DNA of 64,000 bases from Pseudomonas marginalis (GCF_001645105.1 NZ_LKEG01000027.1:213-64212); one strand, 5' to 3'. Counted from the first letter of the stretch, positions 1 through 9,840 are shown. Program-made: numbers and translations. Notes: a model not told the origin generated them from the letters alone.

Positions 1-6
1 TCATCC

Positions 7-362
7 CCAGAATTGTGTAGATACCGAAGCCCCGATGGCGCTGAATCAGTCACCTGATGAATCGACTCACACACCGCTATCGGGAGCAAGCCCCCTCCCA
101 CATTGGGATCGCGGCCTAACCGTTAGATGGCGGTGGGCTATCAGGCCGTCAGCGGGAGCAAGCTCCCTCGCCACAGGTCCTGCGCCATACCCAGAATTGT
201 GTAGATACCGAGGCCCCGATGGCACTGAATCAGTCACCTGATGAATCGACTGACACACCGCTATCGGGAGCAAGCCCCCTCCCACATTTGGATCGCGGCC
301 TAACCGTTAGATGGCCGTCGTCTGCCAGGCCGCCAGCGGGAGCAAGCTCCCTCGCTGCCCAT
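7..362. repeat. 184-bp tandem duplication carrying REP palindromes
   Basis: A unit starting with CCAGAATTGTGTAGATACCG occurs at 7 and again at 191, so the period is 184 bp; the second copy is nearly complete and differs by scattered substitutions. Each unit holds two REP-like hairpins of the form GGGAGCAAG-CCCCCTCCC (about 81-104) and GCGGGAGCAAGCTCCCTCGC (about 152-171). Short open frames cross the repeat in both copies but have no convincing ribosome binding site and encode only the repeat, so I treat 1-464 as noncoding. The last ~100 bases before the hydrolase gene hold its presumed promoter, which I cannot place. Confidence 0.85.
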
Positions 363-464
363 CTGGCGAACACAGTTCACCACATGCCATCACTTTGCAC
401 CTATCCCCCCGCCCCCGACTAGCGTAAAAAAGTGCCCCTCACTCCATGAAGTCAGAGGCCTGCT

Positions 465-1277
465 ATGCCTGTCGCCGTCATTGATGGACAACCGCTGCAC
501 TACGTCGACCAGGGTTCCGGCCCTGTCGTCCTATTGGGCTCAAGTTACCTGTGGGACCGCGACATGTGGGCGCCGCAGATCGAAGCCCTTTCGCAACAGT
601 ACCGTGTGATCGTGCCCGAGCTATGGGGGCATGGCGAATCAGGCCCGTTGCCGACGCAAACTCACTCCCTCGACGACCTTGCGCGCCAGACCCTGGCCCT
701 GCTGGACCATCTGGACATCGCACAGATCAACCTGGTGGGGCTCTCGGTCGGCGGCATGTGGGGCGCACGCCTGGCACTGCGGGCACCCGAGCGGATCAAC
801 AGCCTGGTGCTGATGGACACGTACCTGGGCGCCGAGCCCGAGGCCACGCGCCAGTACTATTTCTCACTGTTCAAGATGATTGAAGATGCCGGCGCCATCC
901 CTGAGCCTTTATTGGACGTGATCGCACCGATCTTCTTCCGCCCGAACATCGACCGCGAATCCGCGCTGTACCAGGACTTCCGCAAACAATTGCAGGGCTA
1001 CTCCAAAGAGCGCCTACTGGAGAGCATCGTGCCCCTGGGCCGCTTGATCTTCAGCCGCGAGGCTGTGCTGGAGCAGTTGCCACGCCTGGACGCCGACACC
1101 ACACTGGTGATGTGCGGCGAACAGGACAAACCGCGCCCACCCGCCGAGTCCGAGGAAATGGCCGAACTGATTGGTTGCAGCCTGATCCTGATCCCGCAAG
1201 CCGGGCATATCAGCGCCAGGGAAAACCCGGACTTCGTCAACGAAGCCCTGCTGACCTTTCTCGCCAACCACGCCTGA
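465..1277 (+). CDS. alpha/beta-fold hydrolase
   Basis: Cytoplasmic alpha/beta hydrolase of 270 residues, the usual length for the family. The nucleophile elbow is G-L-S-V-G with Ser94. Asp221 (GEQD) and His248 (AGHIS) complete a probable triad, and HGESG near 56-60 is the cap-strand motif. There is no signal peptide. The ATG at 465 follows AGAGG at suitable spacing. It resembles 3-oxoadipate enol-lactonase-like and general esterase members, but nothing nearby fixes a substrate. It converges on the chemoreceptor gene, and the pair share an inverted repeat between their ends. Confidence 0.85.
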   Translation: MPVAVIDGQPLHYVDQGSGPVVLLGSSYLWDRDMWAPQIEALSQQYRVIVPELWGHGESGPLPTQTHSLDDLARQTLALLDHLDIAQINLVGLSVGGMWGARLALRAPERINSLVLMDTYLGAEPEATRQYYFSLFKMIEDAGAIPEPLLDVIAPIFFRPNIDRESALYQDFRKQLQGYSKERLLESIVPLGRLIFSREAVLEQLPRLDADTTLVMCGEQDKPRPPAESEEMAELIGCSLILIPQAGHISARENPDFVNEALLTFLANHA

Positions 1278-1286
1278 CCACCCTCC

Positions 1287-1320
1287 CCTGTGATCGCTGC
1301 GCAGGCGCGGTGATCACAGG
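1287..1320. terminator. inverted repeat between convergent genes
   Basis: CCTGTGATC (1287-1295) pairs with GATCACAGG (1312-1320) across the 36-bp gap between the hydrolase and chemoreceptor stop codons; the right arm overlaps the chemoreceptor stop. There is no clear T-run on either side, so termination is only a guess. Confidence 0.35.
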
Positions 1321-3281
1321 CGGAAGTGCCCCACCATCCCCTTGAGCTCGGCCCCCAACTGCGCCAGTTGAATACTCGACGCGGCGTTGCCCTGCATGCT
1401 CAGCGCCGACTGATCGGCACTGGCACGGATACTGGTGACGCTGCGGTTGATCTCTTCGGCCACCGAACTTTGTTGCTCGGCCGCTGCAGCAATCTGCTGG
1501 TTCATCTGCTGAATCAACGACACCGCCACCGCGATGCTGCCCAGGGCACTTTCGGTTTCCAGCGCATCACTTACCGCCAGTTTCACCAGCTCACCGCTTT
1601 GCTGGATCTGCTGCACCGATGACTGTGCCGCGCTGCGCAAGGTGCTGACCAGCCGCTCGATCTCTTCGGTGGATTGCTGGGTGCGCTTGGCCAAGGCCCG
1701 CACCTCATCGGCCACCACCGCAAAACCGCGCCCCTGCTCGCCGGCACGCGCGGCTTCGATAGCGGCGTTGAGGGCCAGCAGGTTGGTCTGTTCGGCCACG
1801 CTTTTGATCACACTCAACACGGTGCCGATATGCTGGATCTCGGTGCTCAGGCTCTCGATGCTCGCGCTGGCGCGTGTGCTGGAGGTGGCCAGCAACTCGA
1901 TGCGCTGCAAACTCTGGCGCACCACCTGTTGGCCACTGTCGACTTTGTCGTCCGCCGTCTGTGCGGCCTGCGCAGCCTCCTCGGCGTTGCGCGCCACATC
2001 GTGCACGGTGGCGGTCATCTGGTTCATCGCCGTGGCAACCTGCTCAGTTTCTTCTTTCTGGCTGCTGACTTCGACGTTGGTCTGCTCTGTCACACTGGAC
2101 AAGGAATGCGCCGAGCTGGCCAGTTGCTCGATACCGGCTTGCAGACCGCTGACCATCTGGCTCAGGCCGTTGCCCATCTGTTGCATTGCCTGCATCAACT
2201 GGCCGATTTCATCGCGGCGGCTGACCTCCATGCGCCCGCTCAAGTCACCGGCGGCAATCTGCTGGGCCACGGCGATCACACTGCGCAGCGGCGCGACGAT
2301 CAACCGGGTAATCACCCACGCTGCAATCAACCCCACCAGCAAGGCCAGGGCCGAAGAGCCGATGATCAGCATCGCGCTTTTCTTCAACTGCGCCTGCATC
2401 GACAGGTCTTCGGCGGCATAGGCCTGATTGACCCGGCCGACCACTTGCTCGGCCCGATCATGCAATTGCGTGTAGACCACCTTCTCCTGCGCCAGCAGGC
2501 CGGTGTACTCACCGAGCTTCTCGCTGAACGCGGCGATATGCCCAGCCACTTCGTTAAGCACCGTCTGGTAGCCGGAGTCCTTGACCGAGGTCTTCAGTTG
2601 CTCAACCTGAGCCAGCGCCTGGTCAGCCTGCTCGATCTTGCCTTGCTCGGCGTCGTCCTGGTCCGCCTTGCGGCTCTGGTCCAGGCGTACGTGAGCTTCG
2701 TTCATGGCTTGCAGCATCAGCCGCGACACCTGGCTGACCTGCCCCGCCTGCTCGATAAACTCGGCACCTTCCTTGCCCTGGCTTTCCTTAAGGCCATAAG
2801 CGCCGTCGTCTGCCAGCCCGGCCTGCAATACGTCGAGGTTATTGGCCACGCTGGACACCGACCAACTGGCCATTTCCAACGCAAGGTCCTTGGTCTGGGT
2901 CAATTCGACAAACTCATCGAACGCCTTGCGATAAGCGGCCAGGGCCTGTTCGACCTCGGCCATGACCGGCACGTTGGCGGCCGATTCGGCTTTGAGGCTG
3001 GCGGCGAGGGCCGCCAAGGCATCGACACTTTCATGCAGCGCGTCGACGTCCTTGGGGTCGGCATGCGACGCATAGTTCTGCTCGATCAGGCGCACCTTGA
3101 GCAAGCCGCTGTTGAGCGACGACATGACCTTGAGGCCTTCGAAACGCTGGCCAACGGTTTGCAGGGACCACACGCCGATCGCCGCGACCAAGGCCGTCAA
3201 CAGCAGCACGAGGGTGAAGCCCAAGCCCAGTTTTTTTGCCATACCGAGGTTGGCGAATTGTCGTTGCACGGCCGAAATCAT
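1314..3281 (-). CDS. methyl-accepting chemotaxis protein
   Basis: Transmembrane chemoreceptor of 655 residues. TM1 is at about 20-40, then a long helical periplasmic sensor of about 260 residues (41-300), TM2 at 303-325, HAMP at 325-377, and a cytoplasmic coiled coil with the conserved signalling tip ([19 protein letters not shown]). The size and helical character of the sensor fit the helical bimodular (HBM) type, seen in receptors for organic acids; this is inference. It ends in GMVGHFRL with no CheR-binding pentapeptide. I chose the ATG at 3281, preceded by AGAGGA, over an open frame reaching 3380, because the extension has no family character. No che genes lie nearby, so it is an orphan receptor. 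Confidence 0.9.
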   Translation of the reverse strand: MISAVQRQFANLGMAKKLGLGFTLVLLLTALVAAIGVWSLQTVGQRFEGLKVMSSLNSGLLKVRLIEQNYASHADPKDVDALHESVDALAALAASLKAESAANVPVMAEVEQALAAYRKAFDEFVELTQTKDLALEMASWSVSSVANNLDVLQAGLADDGAYGLKESQGKEGAEFIEQAGQVSQVSRLMLQAMNEAHVRLDQSRKADQDDAEQGKIEQADQALAQVEQLKTSVKDSGYQTVLNEVAGHIAAFSEKLGEYTGLLAQEKVVYTQLHDRAEQVVGRVNQAYAAEDLSMQAQLKKSAMLIIGSSALALLVGLIAAWVITRLIVAPLRSVIAVAQQIAAGDLSGRMEVSRRDEIGQLMQAMQQMGNGLSQMVSGLQAGIEQLASSAHSLSSVTEQTNVEVSSQKEETEQVATAMNQMTATVHDVARNAEEAAQAAQTADDKVDSGQQVVRQSLQRIELLATSSTRASASIESLSTEIQHIGTVLSVIKSVAEQTNLLALNAAIEAARAGEQGRGFAVVADEVRALAKRTQQSTEEIERLVSTLRSAAQSSVQQIQQSGELVKLAVSDALETESALGSIAVAVSLIQQMNQQIAAAAEQQSSVAEEINRSVTSIRASADQSALSMQGNAASSIQLAQLGAELKGMVGHFRL

Positions 3282-3395
3282 TGCACTTGAATCCTCTTGC
3301 AATGGCAATTGCCATCGAGCCCGGTTTACACCGGCGAGATTGGCAACCACAAGGCCCTGAGCACAAGTCGTTGGCGCCACAATAATGGCAAAAAG

Positions 3396-4808
3396 CTACA
3401 GGTTCGTCGTTTTCAGAATGATCGATGTCGATCTGGCGGGTCCCATGGCGCGGAACAATGCCAAAGCCCGTTGATCAGCAGCATAGGCCACATTGATGCG
3501 TAGCCACTCACTGGGTTCGCTGGTCGGGCTGAACAACGCACCCGGCGATAACAACACCCCGAGACGCCGGGCACACGCCTGCAGCCGTGATTGATCCGCC
3601 TGCCCAGGCCGCGCCCACAAGAACATACCGCCGGCGGGAGTGGCGAACACCTCCCACTCCTCGTCTTCCAGCACTTGCAAGGTCGCCGCCATTTCCATAC
3701 TCAAGCGCTTGCGCAAGCGTTGCACCCACTTACGATAGGTGCCATTAGCCAGCAGCGTGGCCACCACCGCTTCAGCAAACCGCGAGGTGCCGAAGCCGGT
3801 CAACGTCTTGAGGCTCGTCAATTGAGTGATGATCGCCGTGCTGGCACTGAGATAGCCCACGCGCAAGGCGCTGCTCAGGGTCTTGGAAAAGCTCGCGACG
3901 TAGATCACCCGATCATCATGGGTCATTGCCGACAGCCGCGTGCAGCTGGCGTGTTGCAGGTCGCCGAACACGTCCTCTTCGATAATCAGGAAGTTCTCGC
4001 GGTGCGCCAGCGCCAATAAACGCTCCGCCACCTCGCGACACAGGCTGGAGCCGGTCGGGTTGTGATACAGGCTGTTGATAAACAGGCATTTGGGCCGATG
4101 CCGCTGCAGCAGGGTTTCCAGTGCAGGAATGTCCGGGCCACCCCGCGTGCGCGGCACTTCCAGCAACTGCACACCGTGGAATGCCAGTTGCCGATAGAGG
4201 TTGCCGTACCCCGGCGTTTCGACCACCACGCAATCACCGGCCTTGAGCAGTGTGCGTATCAGCAAGTCCTGGGCATGGCTGGCGCCTGCGGTGGTGAGGA
4301 TACGGTCAACGCTGCTGGCAATATGCGCCTGGGCCAGGCGCTTGAGCAGTTGCTCACGCAACGCCGGCAGACCCAATGGGGGGCTGTAGTTGAACAGCCC
4401 GGCGGTGTCGGTACGGGTGACTTCACGAATCGCGTAACTGATGTCATCGCTTTCGCGCCAGGCATCCGGCAACCAGCCGCAACCCAGCTTGAGCTCGCCC
4501 AATGGGTTATCGGCGAAAGCCCCCCATTCCCGCTCAGCACCTTCGTACCACTGGCCTTCGTGCGCCTGCGGCGGCTGGGCCACCCTGAAACCTGCCCCCT
4601 GCTTGGACACCAGCAAGCCCTGGGCGACCATCCGCTCGAACGCCTCAATGACGCTGGACTGGCTGAGCAGGTTATCGAGGGCCACCTGGCGGATGGACGG
4701 TAAGCGTGTGCCAGGGCTCGCCCCACTCGTGCGAATCCATTGCGCCACTGCGCTGATGATCTGCTGCACCACCGGTACAAGGGCTTGTCGATCGATCCCT
4801 AAATCCAT
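3396..4808 (-). CDS. MocR-type (GntR/aminotransferase) transcriptional regulator
   Basis: A 470-residue fusion of an N-terminal GntR winged helix (about 10-78; RLPSIRQVA) and a class I aminotransferase fold (about 105-460). The PLP-site residues are present: HNPTG at 249-253, Asp279, and SFSKT with Lys309 as the Schiff-base lysine. MocR proteins use PLP or its aldimines as effectors to control vitamin B6, GABA, taurine or amino-acid genes. No pdxST, gabDT or similar target is adjacent, so the target is unknown. The 203 bases upstream (4809-5011) are AT-rich and probably hold its promoter and operator. Confidence 0.88.
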   Translation of the reverse strand: MDLGIDRQALVPVVQQIISAVAQWIRTSGASPGTRLPSIRQVALDNLLSQSSVIEAFERMVAQGLLVSKQGAGFRVAQPPQAHEGQWYEGAEREWGAFADNPLGELKLGCGWLPDAWRESDDISYAIREVTRTDTAGLFNYSPPLGLPALREQLLKRLAQAHIASSVDRILTTAGASHAQDLLIRTLLKAGDCVVVETPGYGNLYRQLAFHGVQLLEVPRTRGGPDIPALETLLQRHRPKCLFINSLYHNPTGSSLCREVAERLLALAHRENFLIIEEDVFGDLQHASCTRLSAMTHDDRVIYVASFSKTLSSALRVGYLSASTAIITQLTSLKTLTGFGTSRFAEAVVATLLANGTYRKWVQRLRKRLSMEMAATLQVLEDEEWEVFATPAGGMFLWARPGQADQSRLQACARRLGVLLSPGALFSPTSEPSEWLRINVAYAADQRALALFRAMGPARSTSIILKTTNL

Positions 4809-5011
4809 GCGCCACTCACTTCAACTGTCTGTTATTCAACCCGGAACAGTTAAGCACAGAAGCCCTTGTCGACCCGTCGCCAAGTTTTATTAAAGTATTG
4901 ATTCTATTGGATTATTTACCTAATGATACACATTCTGACAGGGCACACTGCCAGCTATGGAAAAGCCCCACAGCCCCCCAAACGTTTTCGAATGGAGAGC
5001 GACGTGAGGTC

Positions 5012-5773
5012 CTAGATCGCCGTCGCGCCACCGTCCACCGCCAACGCCTGGCCAGTGGTAAATGCCGCACCGTCGCTGCACAGGTACAGCACCGCACTGG
5101 CGATTTCCTCGACCTTGCCAATGCGCCCGACCGGGTGCATGGCGGCGGCGAATTCGGCTTTGCGTGGGTCGGCTTCATAGGCACGCCGGAACATATCGGT
5201 ATCGATCACCGCCGGGCACACCGCGTTGACGCGGATTTTCTTCTTCGCATACTCGATGGCCGCCGATTTGGTCAGGCCGATCACCGCATGTTTGGACGCG
5301 GCATAAATGCTCATCTTCGGCGCAGCGCCCAGCCCCGCGACCGACGCGGTGTTGACAATCGCGCCGCCGCCCTGGGCCAGCAAGAGCGGCAATTGGTGCT
5401 TCATGCACAACCACACGCCTTTAACGTTGACGCCCATGATCGCGTCGAACTCATCCAGGCTACCGTCAGCCAGCTTACCCTTCTCGATCTCGATCCCGGC
5501 ATTATTGAAGGCATAGTCCAGGCGGCCATAGGCGGCGAGGGTCTGGGCCATTAATTGCTGCACCTCCCCCTCCAGCGTGACGTTGCAGCGTACAAACAGC
5601 GCTTCGCCGCCGGCCTGGTGAATCAAGGCAACGGTGCCCTCGCCGCCCGCCGCATCCAGGTCGGCGACCACGACCTTCAAGCCTTCGGCGGCGAACGCCA
5701 ACGCGGTAGCGCGGCCGATACCGGCGGCGGCACCCGTTACCAGAGCGACCTGGCCGGAAAACGTCATGCTCAT
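5012..5773 (-). CDS. SDR-family NAD(P)-dependent oxidoreductase
   Basis: A classical short-chain dehydrogenase/reductase of 253 residues. It has the cofactor loop TGAAAGIG (13-20), an acidic residue at 38-40 (VADLD) that favours NAD(H), NNAG at 90-93, and the catalytic set Ser144, Tyr157 and Lys161 (YAASK). The C-terminus has the common GQALAVDGG ending. A second in-frame ATG lies at 5767; neither has a strong Shine-Dalgarno sequence. The gene is divergent from the NADP-dependent oxidoreductase at 6003, with a 229-bp shared control region. The substrate cannot be told from sequence. Confidence 0.88.
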   Translation of the reverse strand: MSMTFSGQVALVTGAAAGIGRATALAFAAEGLKVVVADLDAAGGEGTVALIHQAGGEALFVRCNVTLEGEVQQLMAQTLAAYGRLDYAFNNAGIEIEKGKLADGSLDEFDAIMGVNVKGVWLCMKHQLPLLLAQGGGAIVNTASVAGLGAAPKMSIYAASKHAVIGLTKSAAIEYAKKKIRVNAVCPAVIDTDMFRRAYEADPRKAEFAAAMHPVGRIGKVEEIASAVLYLCSDGAAFTTGQALAVDGGATAI

Positions 5774-6002
5774 AAAGAAGATGTCCTGTTGGGGAATAGC
5801 AGTGGGTCGAGTCTAGCCAACGCCGCGCCGGGCGCGTCAGCACTATCAAAAGGCCGGTTGGCGCTGCATGAATCGCAGTGATAAGACCCACTACCCGATT
5901 ATCAGCACTGTCTATCGAACGGCATTCGCGCCCTCGGTGAACCTTGCCCTCTACCCGTTCAAGGTCTATCACTTCAGGTTCATTTCCAGAAGAGTCGCTG
6001 CC

Positions 6003-7010
6003 ATGACCGCCCAGACCAACCGCCAATTCCTGCTCGCCAAGCGCCCGGTCGGCGCGGCCACCCGGGAGACGTTCACCTACCAGGAAGTACCGGTGGGTAC
6101 CCCCCAGGACGGCCAAGTGCTGGTGCGCAATGAATACCTGTCCCTCGACCCGGCCATGCGTGGCTGGATGAATGAAGGCAAGTCGTATATTCCGCCGGTC
6201 GGCATCGGTGAAGTGATGCGTGCGCTGGGCGTGGGCAAGGTGATTGCCTCGAACAACCCGAAATTCGCGGTCGGCGACTACGTCAACGGCGCCTTGGGCG
6301 TGCAGGATTACTTCCTCGGCGAGCCACGCGGCTTCTATAAGGTGGACCCGACACTCGCGCCCCTCCCCCGTTACCTGTCTGCCTTGGGCATGACCGGCAT
6401 GACCGCTTACTTCGCACTGCTGGACACCGGCGCGCCCAAGGCCGGTGAAACCGTAGTGATTTCCGGCGCAGCCGGCGCCGTGGGCAGCATTGCCGGCCAG
6501 ATCGCCAAGATCAAAGGCTGCCGCGTAGTGGGCATTGCCGGCGGCGCCGACAAGTGCAAGTTCCTGGTGGACGAACTGGGCTTCGACGCCGCCATCGACT
6601 ACAAAAGCGAAGACGTGCCCGCCGCACTCAAACGCGAGTGCCCCAAAGGGGTGGACGTGTATTTCGATAACGTCGGTGGCGATATCCTCGACGCGGTGCT
6701 CAGCCGCCTGGCGTTGAAGGCCCGCGTGGTGATTTGCGGTGCCATCAGCCAATACAACAACAAGGAAGCCGTGAAGGGCCCGGCCAACTACTTGTCACTG
6801 CTGGTCAATCGCGCGCGCATGGAAGGTTTTGTGGTGATGGATCACGCCGCAAATTTCGCCGCCGCCGGCCAGGAAATGGCCGCCTGGATGGCGCAGGGCA
6901 AGCTCAAGAGCAAGGAGGACATCGTGGAGGGGCTGGAAACGTTCCCGGAGACGCTGATGAAGTTGTTCAACGGCGAGAACTTCGGAAAGCTGGTGCTCAA
7001 GGTCAGCTGA
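6003..7010 (+). CDS. NADP-dependent zinc-independent oxidoreductase (MDR/leukotriene B4 dehydrogenase type)
   Basis: A medium-chain dehydrogenase/reductase of 335 residues of the zinc-independent CurA/leukotriene B4 12-hydroxydehydrogenase subfamily, which reduces the double bond of alpha,beta-unsaturated ketones or aldehydes with NADPH. Visible marks are SLDPAMRGWM near the N-terminus, TGMTAYFALLD, and the nucleotide motif SGAAGAVGS. The ATG at 6003 follows AGAAGAG; an open frame extends upstream to 5868 but the extra residues are not family-like. It ends just before a REP element that separates it from the convergent pyrF. Confidence 0.9.
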   Translation: MTAQTNRQFLLAKRPVGAATRETFTYQEVPVGTPQDGQVLVRNEYLSLDPAMRGWMNEGKSYIPPVGIGEVMRALGVGKVIASNNPKFAVGDYVNGALGVQDYFLGEPRGFYKVDPTLAPLPRYLSALGMTGMTAYFALLDTGAPKAGETVVISGAAGAVGSIAGQIAKIKGCRVVGIAGGADKCKFLVDELGFDAAIDYKSEDVPAALKRECPKGVDVYFDNVGGDILDAVLSRLALKARVVICGAISQYNNKEAVKGPANYLSLLVNRARMEGFVVMDHAANFAAAGQEMAAWMAQGKLKSKEDIVEGLETFPETLMKLFNGENFGKLVLKVS

Positions 7011-7043
7011 CAAGCGATAGATCTAGAGGTTGGAGATCTGAAT

Positions 7044-7069
7044 GTGGGAGAGGGCTTACCCCCTCCCAC
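7044..7069. repeat. single REP palindrome
   Basis: GTGGGAGAGGG pairs with CCCCCTCCCAC in the 68-bp gap between the oxidoreductase and the convergent pyrF. It matches the main REP family of this window and may end transcription from either side. Confidence 0.75.
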
Positions 7070-7078
7070 CTTTGACAA

Positions 7079-7777
7079 TCAGGCGATTTCGGCGACCACG
7101 TCAGCCAACGCCTTGGCCGGATCCGCCGCCTGGCTGATCGGACGCCCAATCACCAGGTAATCCGAACCCGCGTCCAGCGCCTGACGCGGGGTCAAGATAC
7201 GGCGCTGATCATCCTGGGCGCTCCCCGCCGGACGAATCCCCGGAGTCACCAGTTGCAGCGATGGATGCGCAGTTTTCAACGCCTGGGCTTCCAGCGCCGA
7301 ACACACCAAGCCATCAAGGCCGGCTTTCTGCGCCAGGGCGGCCAAACGCAGCACCTGTTCCTGAGGCTCGATATCCAGGCCGATACCGGCCAGATCCTCG
7401 CGCTCCATGCTGGTCAGCACGGTCACACCGATCAGCAAAGGTTTAGGGCCGCTGCGCTGTTCCAGCACTTCACGGCAGGCCGTCATCATGCGCAGGCCAC
7501 CGGAGCAGTGCACGTTGACCATCCACACGCCCATTTCGGCGGCGGCCTTGACCGCCATGGCGGTGGTATTCGGGATGTCGTGGAATTTCAGGTCGAGGAA
7601 CACCTCGAAACCTTTGTCACGCAGGGTGCCGACGATTTCCGCGGCGCAACTGGTGAACAGCTCCTTGCCGACCTTGACCCGACACAGTTTCGGGTCCAAC
7701 TGGTCAGCCAGCTTCAGTGCGGCGTCACGGGTGGGGTAATCCAGGGCGACGATGATAGGCGTCTGGCAGACGGACAT
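7079..7777 (-). CDS. pyrF: orotidine 5'-phosphate decarboxylase
   Basis: Decarboxylates OMP to UMP, the last step of de novo pyrimidine synthesis. The protein is 232 residues, as usual for bacterial PyrF. The active-site signature [11 protein letters not shown] is intact at 61-71, with Asp62, Lys64 and Asp67 forming the Asp-Lys-Asp catalytic array; VALDYPT near the N-terminus and VTPGIRP near 210 (phosphate loop) are also present. The gene stands alone, convergent with the oxidoreductase and divergent from the response regulator. Confidence 0.97.
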   Translation of the reverse strand: MSVCQTPIIVALDYPTRDAALKLADQLDPKLCRVKVGKELFTSCAAEIVGTLRDKGFEVFLDLKFHDIPNTTAMAVKAAAEMGVWMVNVHCSGGLRMMTACREVLEQRSGPKPLLIGVTVLTSMEREDLAGIGLDIEPQEQVLRLAALAQKAGLDGLVCSALEAQALKTAHPSLQLVTPGIRPAGSAQDDQRRILTPRQALDAGSDYLVIGRPISQAADPAKALADVVAEIA

Positions 7778-7861
7778 TGGAATGGGCTCTCAGGCAAGTC
7801 GAAATCGGCGCGGATTGTAGCGCACGCAGCGCCGTTGCGGGATCCGATGATCGGTAAATAC

Positions 7862-7896
7862 TGCCCAACCGCCCTTGAGCGGGCATTTTTTGGGCA
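7862..7896. promoter_or_regulatory. nested hairpin in the pyrF/response-regulator divergent region
   Basis: TGCCCAA (7862-7868) pairs with TTGGGCA (7890-7896). Inside lies a GC-rich hairpin (GCCC at 7871-7874 with GGGC at 7881-7884) followed by six T. On the plus strand the inner part looks like a small intrinsic terminator ahead of the response regulator, but no upstream plus-strand gene exists, so it could equally be a leader or operator structure. Confidence 0.35.
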
Positions 7897-8038
7897 ATTG
7901 TTTCAAAACAGATACATTCACGACATGCCCCCAACACGCCCCACCGCTAGCCTCGCTCGCACGACCCACCGACCAGCACTTCCAGCCATGTGGCTGGGCG
8001 CCTATGCTGACCGCAACAACCAGGCAGATGATCACACT

Positions 8039-8803
8039 ATGCAGACCCCTTCCGCCCCTGTGAACGACGAGCAAAAAGGCGCGGTGATCGCCGATGACAA
8101 GCGCTGGAACACCCGTGCGCTGATTGTTGACGACGATGTGCCGATCCGCGAACTGCTTATCGACTACCTGGCACGCTTCGGTATCCTCGCCACCGGCGTG
8201 ACCGACGGCACGACCATGCGCCAGGCCATGCAAGCCGAAACCTTTGACGTGGTGGTGCTCGACCTGATGCTGCCTGGCGAGGACGGCCTGTCGCTGTGCC
8301 GCTGGCTGCGCTCGGAATCGGATATCCCGATCCTGATGCTCACCGCCCGCTGCGAACCCACCGACCGCATCATCGGCCTGGAGCTGGGCGCCGACGACTA
8401 CATGTCCAAGCCGTTCGAACCCCGTGAGCTGGTGGCGCGTATCCAGACCATCTTGCGCCGGGTGCGCGATGACCGCACCGAACAGCGTGCCAATATCCGC
8501 TTCGACAACTGGCGCCTCAACAGCGTATTGCGCCAGCTGGTGGCGGATGATGGCCTGGTAGTGCCGCTGTCCAACGCCGAATTCCGCCTGCTGTGGGTGT
8601 TTATCGAGCGCCCGCGCCGGGTACTCAGCCGCGAGCAATTGCTGGATGCCGCCCGTGGTCGCTCGATCGAAGCCTTTGACCGTAGCATCGACTTGCTGGT
8701 CTCGCGCCTGCGGCAAAAACTCGGCGATGACCCCAAGGCGCCGCAACTGATCAAGACCGTGCGGGGCGAAGGCTACCTGTTCGATGCGCGGGATATCGGT
8801 TGA
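8039..8803 (+). CDS. OmpR-family two-component response regulator
   Basis: A 254-residue regulator with a receiver domain (about 26-140) and an OmpR/PhoB winged helix (about 150-248). Phosphoacceptor Asp75, acidic residues at 31-33, Thr102 and Lys124 are all present. The start is uncertain: the ATG at 8039 leaves a 24-residue leader before the receiver and lacks a good ribosome binding site; ATG at 7988 is an in-frame alternative. Its stop overlaps the kinase start (TGATG), so the two are co-translated. It very likely controls its own promoter and unlinked targets. Confidence 0.92.
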   Translation: MQTPSAPVNDEQKGAVIADDKRWNTRALIVDDDVPIRELLIDYLARFGILATGVTDGTTMRQAMQAETFDVVVLDLMLPGEDGLSLCRWLRSESDIPILMLTARCEPTDRIIGLELGADDYMSKPFEPRELVARIQTILRRVRDDRTEQRANIRFDNWRLNSVLRQLVADDGLVVPLSNAEFRLLWVFIERPRRVLSREQLLDAARGRSIEAFDRSIDLLVSRLRQKLGDDPKAPQLIKTVRGEGYLFDARDIG

Positions 8804-9840
8804 TGCGTGCCCCCTTCAACACGCTGTTCGGTCGGCTGTTCGGCGTGTTGCTGGTGGCTATCGTGCTGGCCCATGCGCTGGCGTTCTTCTGGTTCCACCA
8901 TTACGGCCAACCGCCCCCCCCACCGCCTGAACAGTTTATCGAGCAGCCGGACGGCAGGCTGGTGCCGCTGCGCAAGGAGCACCATCGCCCCTGGTTTGGC
9001 GGCCCGGTGGTGCCCCTGACGTTTCAATTTGTCTCGCTGATTATCGCCGCCTGGTACGGCGCCAAACTGTTGAGCCGACCGATCCAACGCCTCAGCGACG
9101 CCGCCGAGCGCTTGAGCCTGGACCTCGACAGCCCGCCCCTCGACGAATCGGGACCGCGGGAGGCTCAGCAAGCGGCGTCGACCTTCAACCTGATGCAACG
9201 GCGTATCCGCGAACAGGTCAGCCAACGTGCGCGCATGCTCGGTGCCGTCTCCCATGACCTGCGCACCCCGCTGTCACGCCTCAAGCTGCGCCTGGAACAG
9301 ATCGAAGACACCAAGCTGCAGGGCCAGATGCGCCAGGACCTGGACGACATGATCGGCATGCTCGACGCCACCCTGAGCTACCTGCACGAACAACGCACCA
9401 GCGAAACCCGGCATTGGCTGGATGTGCAGGCGTTGGTGGAGTCGATGAGCGAGAACGCCCAGGACCAAGGCTGCGATGTGCAATTCGCCGGCAGCTGCGT
9501 GCCCTTGCAGGTGCAGCCGATGGCCCTGCGTTCCTGCCTCAACAACCTGATCGACAATGCCTTGCGTTATGCCGGTACTGCGCGCATCGAACTGCAAGAC
9601 AGCCGTGAAGCCTTGGTCATTCGCGTTATCGACCACGGGCCGGGAATTGCGGCAGACAAACGCGAGGCGGTGTTCGAGCCGTTCTATCGGCTGGAAGGCT
9701 CACGCAATCGCAATTCCGGCGGGGTCGGCCTGGGCATGACGATTTCCAAGGAGGCGGCGGAACGTCTCGGCGGTCGACTGGAGCTTGAGGAAACCCCAGG
9801 CGGTGGGTTGACTGCGGTGATGTGGTTACCGAGGACCTGA
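8803..9840 (+). CDS. sensor histidine kinase with short His/Pro-rich periplasmic loop
   Basis: A 345-residue membrane kinase: TM1 about 11-31, a very short periplasmic loop (32-68), TM2 about 69-89, HAMP about 90-143, and a dimerisation domain with phosphoacceptor His151 in SHDLRTPLSRL. The ATPase domain has NNLIDNALRYA (N box), DHGPGIA (G1) and GGVGLGM (G2). The loop contains HHYG, six prolines and KEHHRPW, a composition that could bind metal or sense envelope state, but that is inference. The ATG at 8803 shares one base with the regulator's stop. Confidence 0.93.
   Translation: MRAPFNTLFGRLFGVLLVAIVLAHALAFFWFHHYGQPPPPPPEQFIEQPDGRLVPLRKEHHRPWFGGPVVPLTFQFVSLIIAAWYGAKLLSRPIQRLSDAAERLSLDLDSPPLDESGPREAQQAASTFNLMQRRIREQVSQRARMLGAVSHDLRTPLSRLKLRLEQIEDTKLQGQMRQDLDDMIGMLDATLSYLHEQRTSETRHWLDVQALVESMSENAQDQGCDVQFAGSCVPLQVQPMALRSCLNNLIDNALRYAGTARIELQDSREALVIRVIDHGPGIAADKREAVFEPFYRLEGSRNRNSGGVGLGMTISKEAAERLGGRLELEETPGGGLTAVMWLPRT

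Noticed and set aside
35..422. Two short similar open frames in the 184-bp repeats
   Set aside because: They encode only the repeat, have no good ribosome binding site and differ by repeat substitutions.
1674..3290. Plus-strand open frame of 538 codons opposite the chemoreceptor
   Set aside because: The chemoreceptor strand has all expected motifs; the opposite frame is His/Gln/Leu-rich shadow sequence.
7253..8038. N-terminal extension of the response regulator by 262 residues
   Set aside because: It runs antisense through pyrF and has no domain; the receiver begins after 8039.
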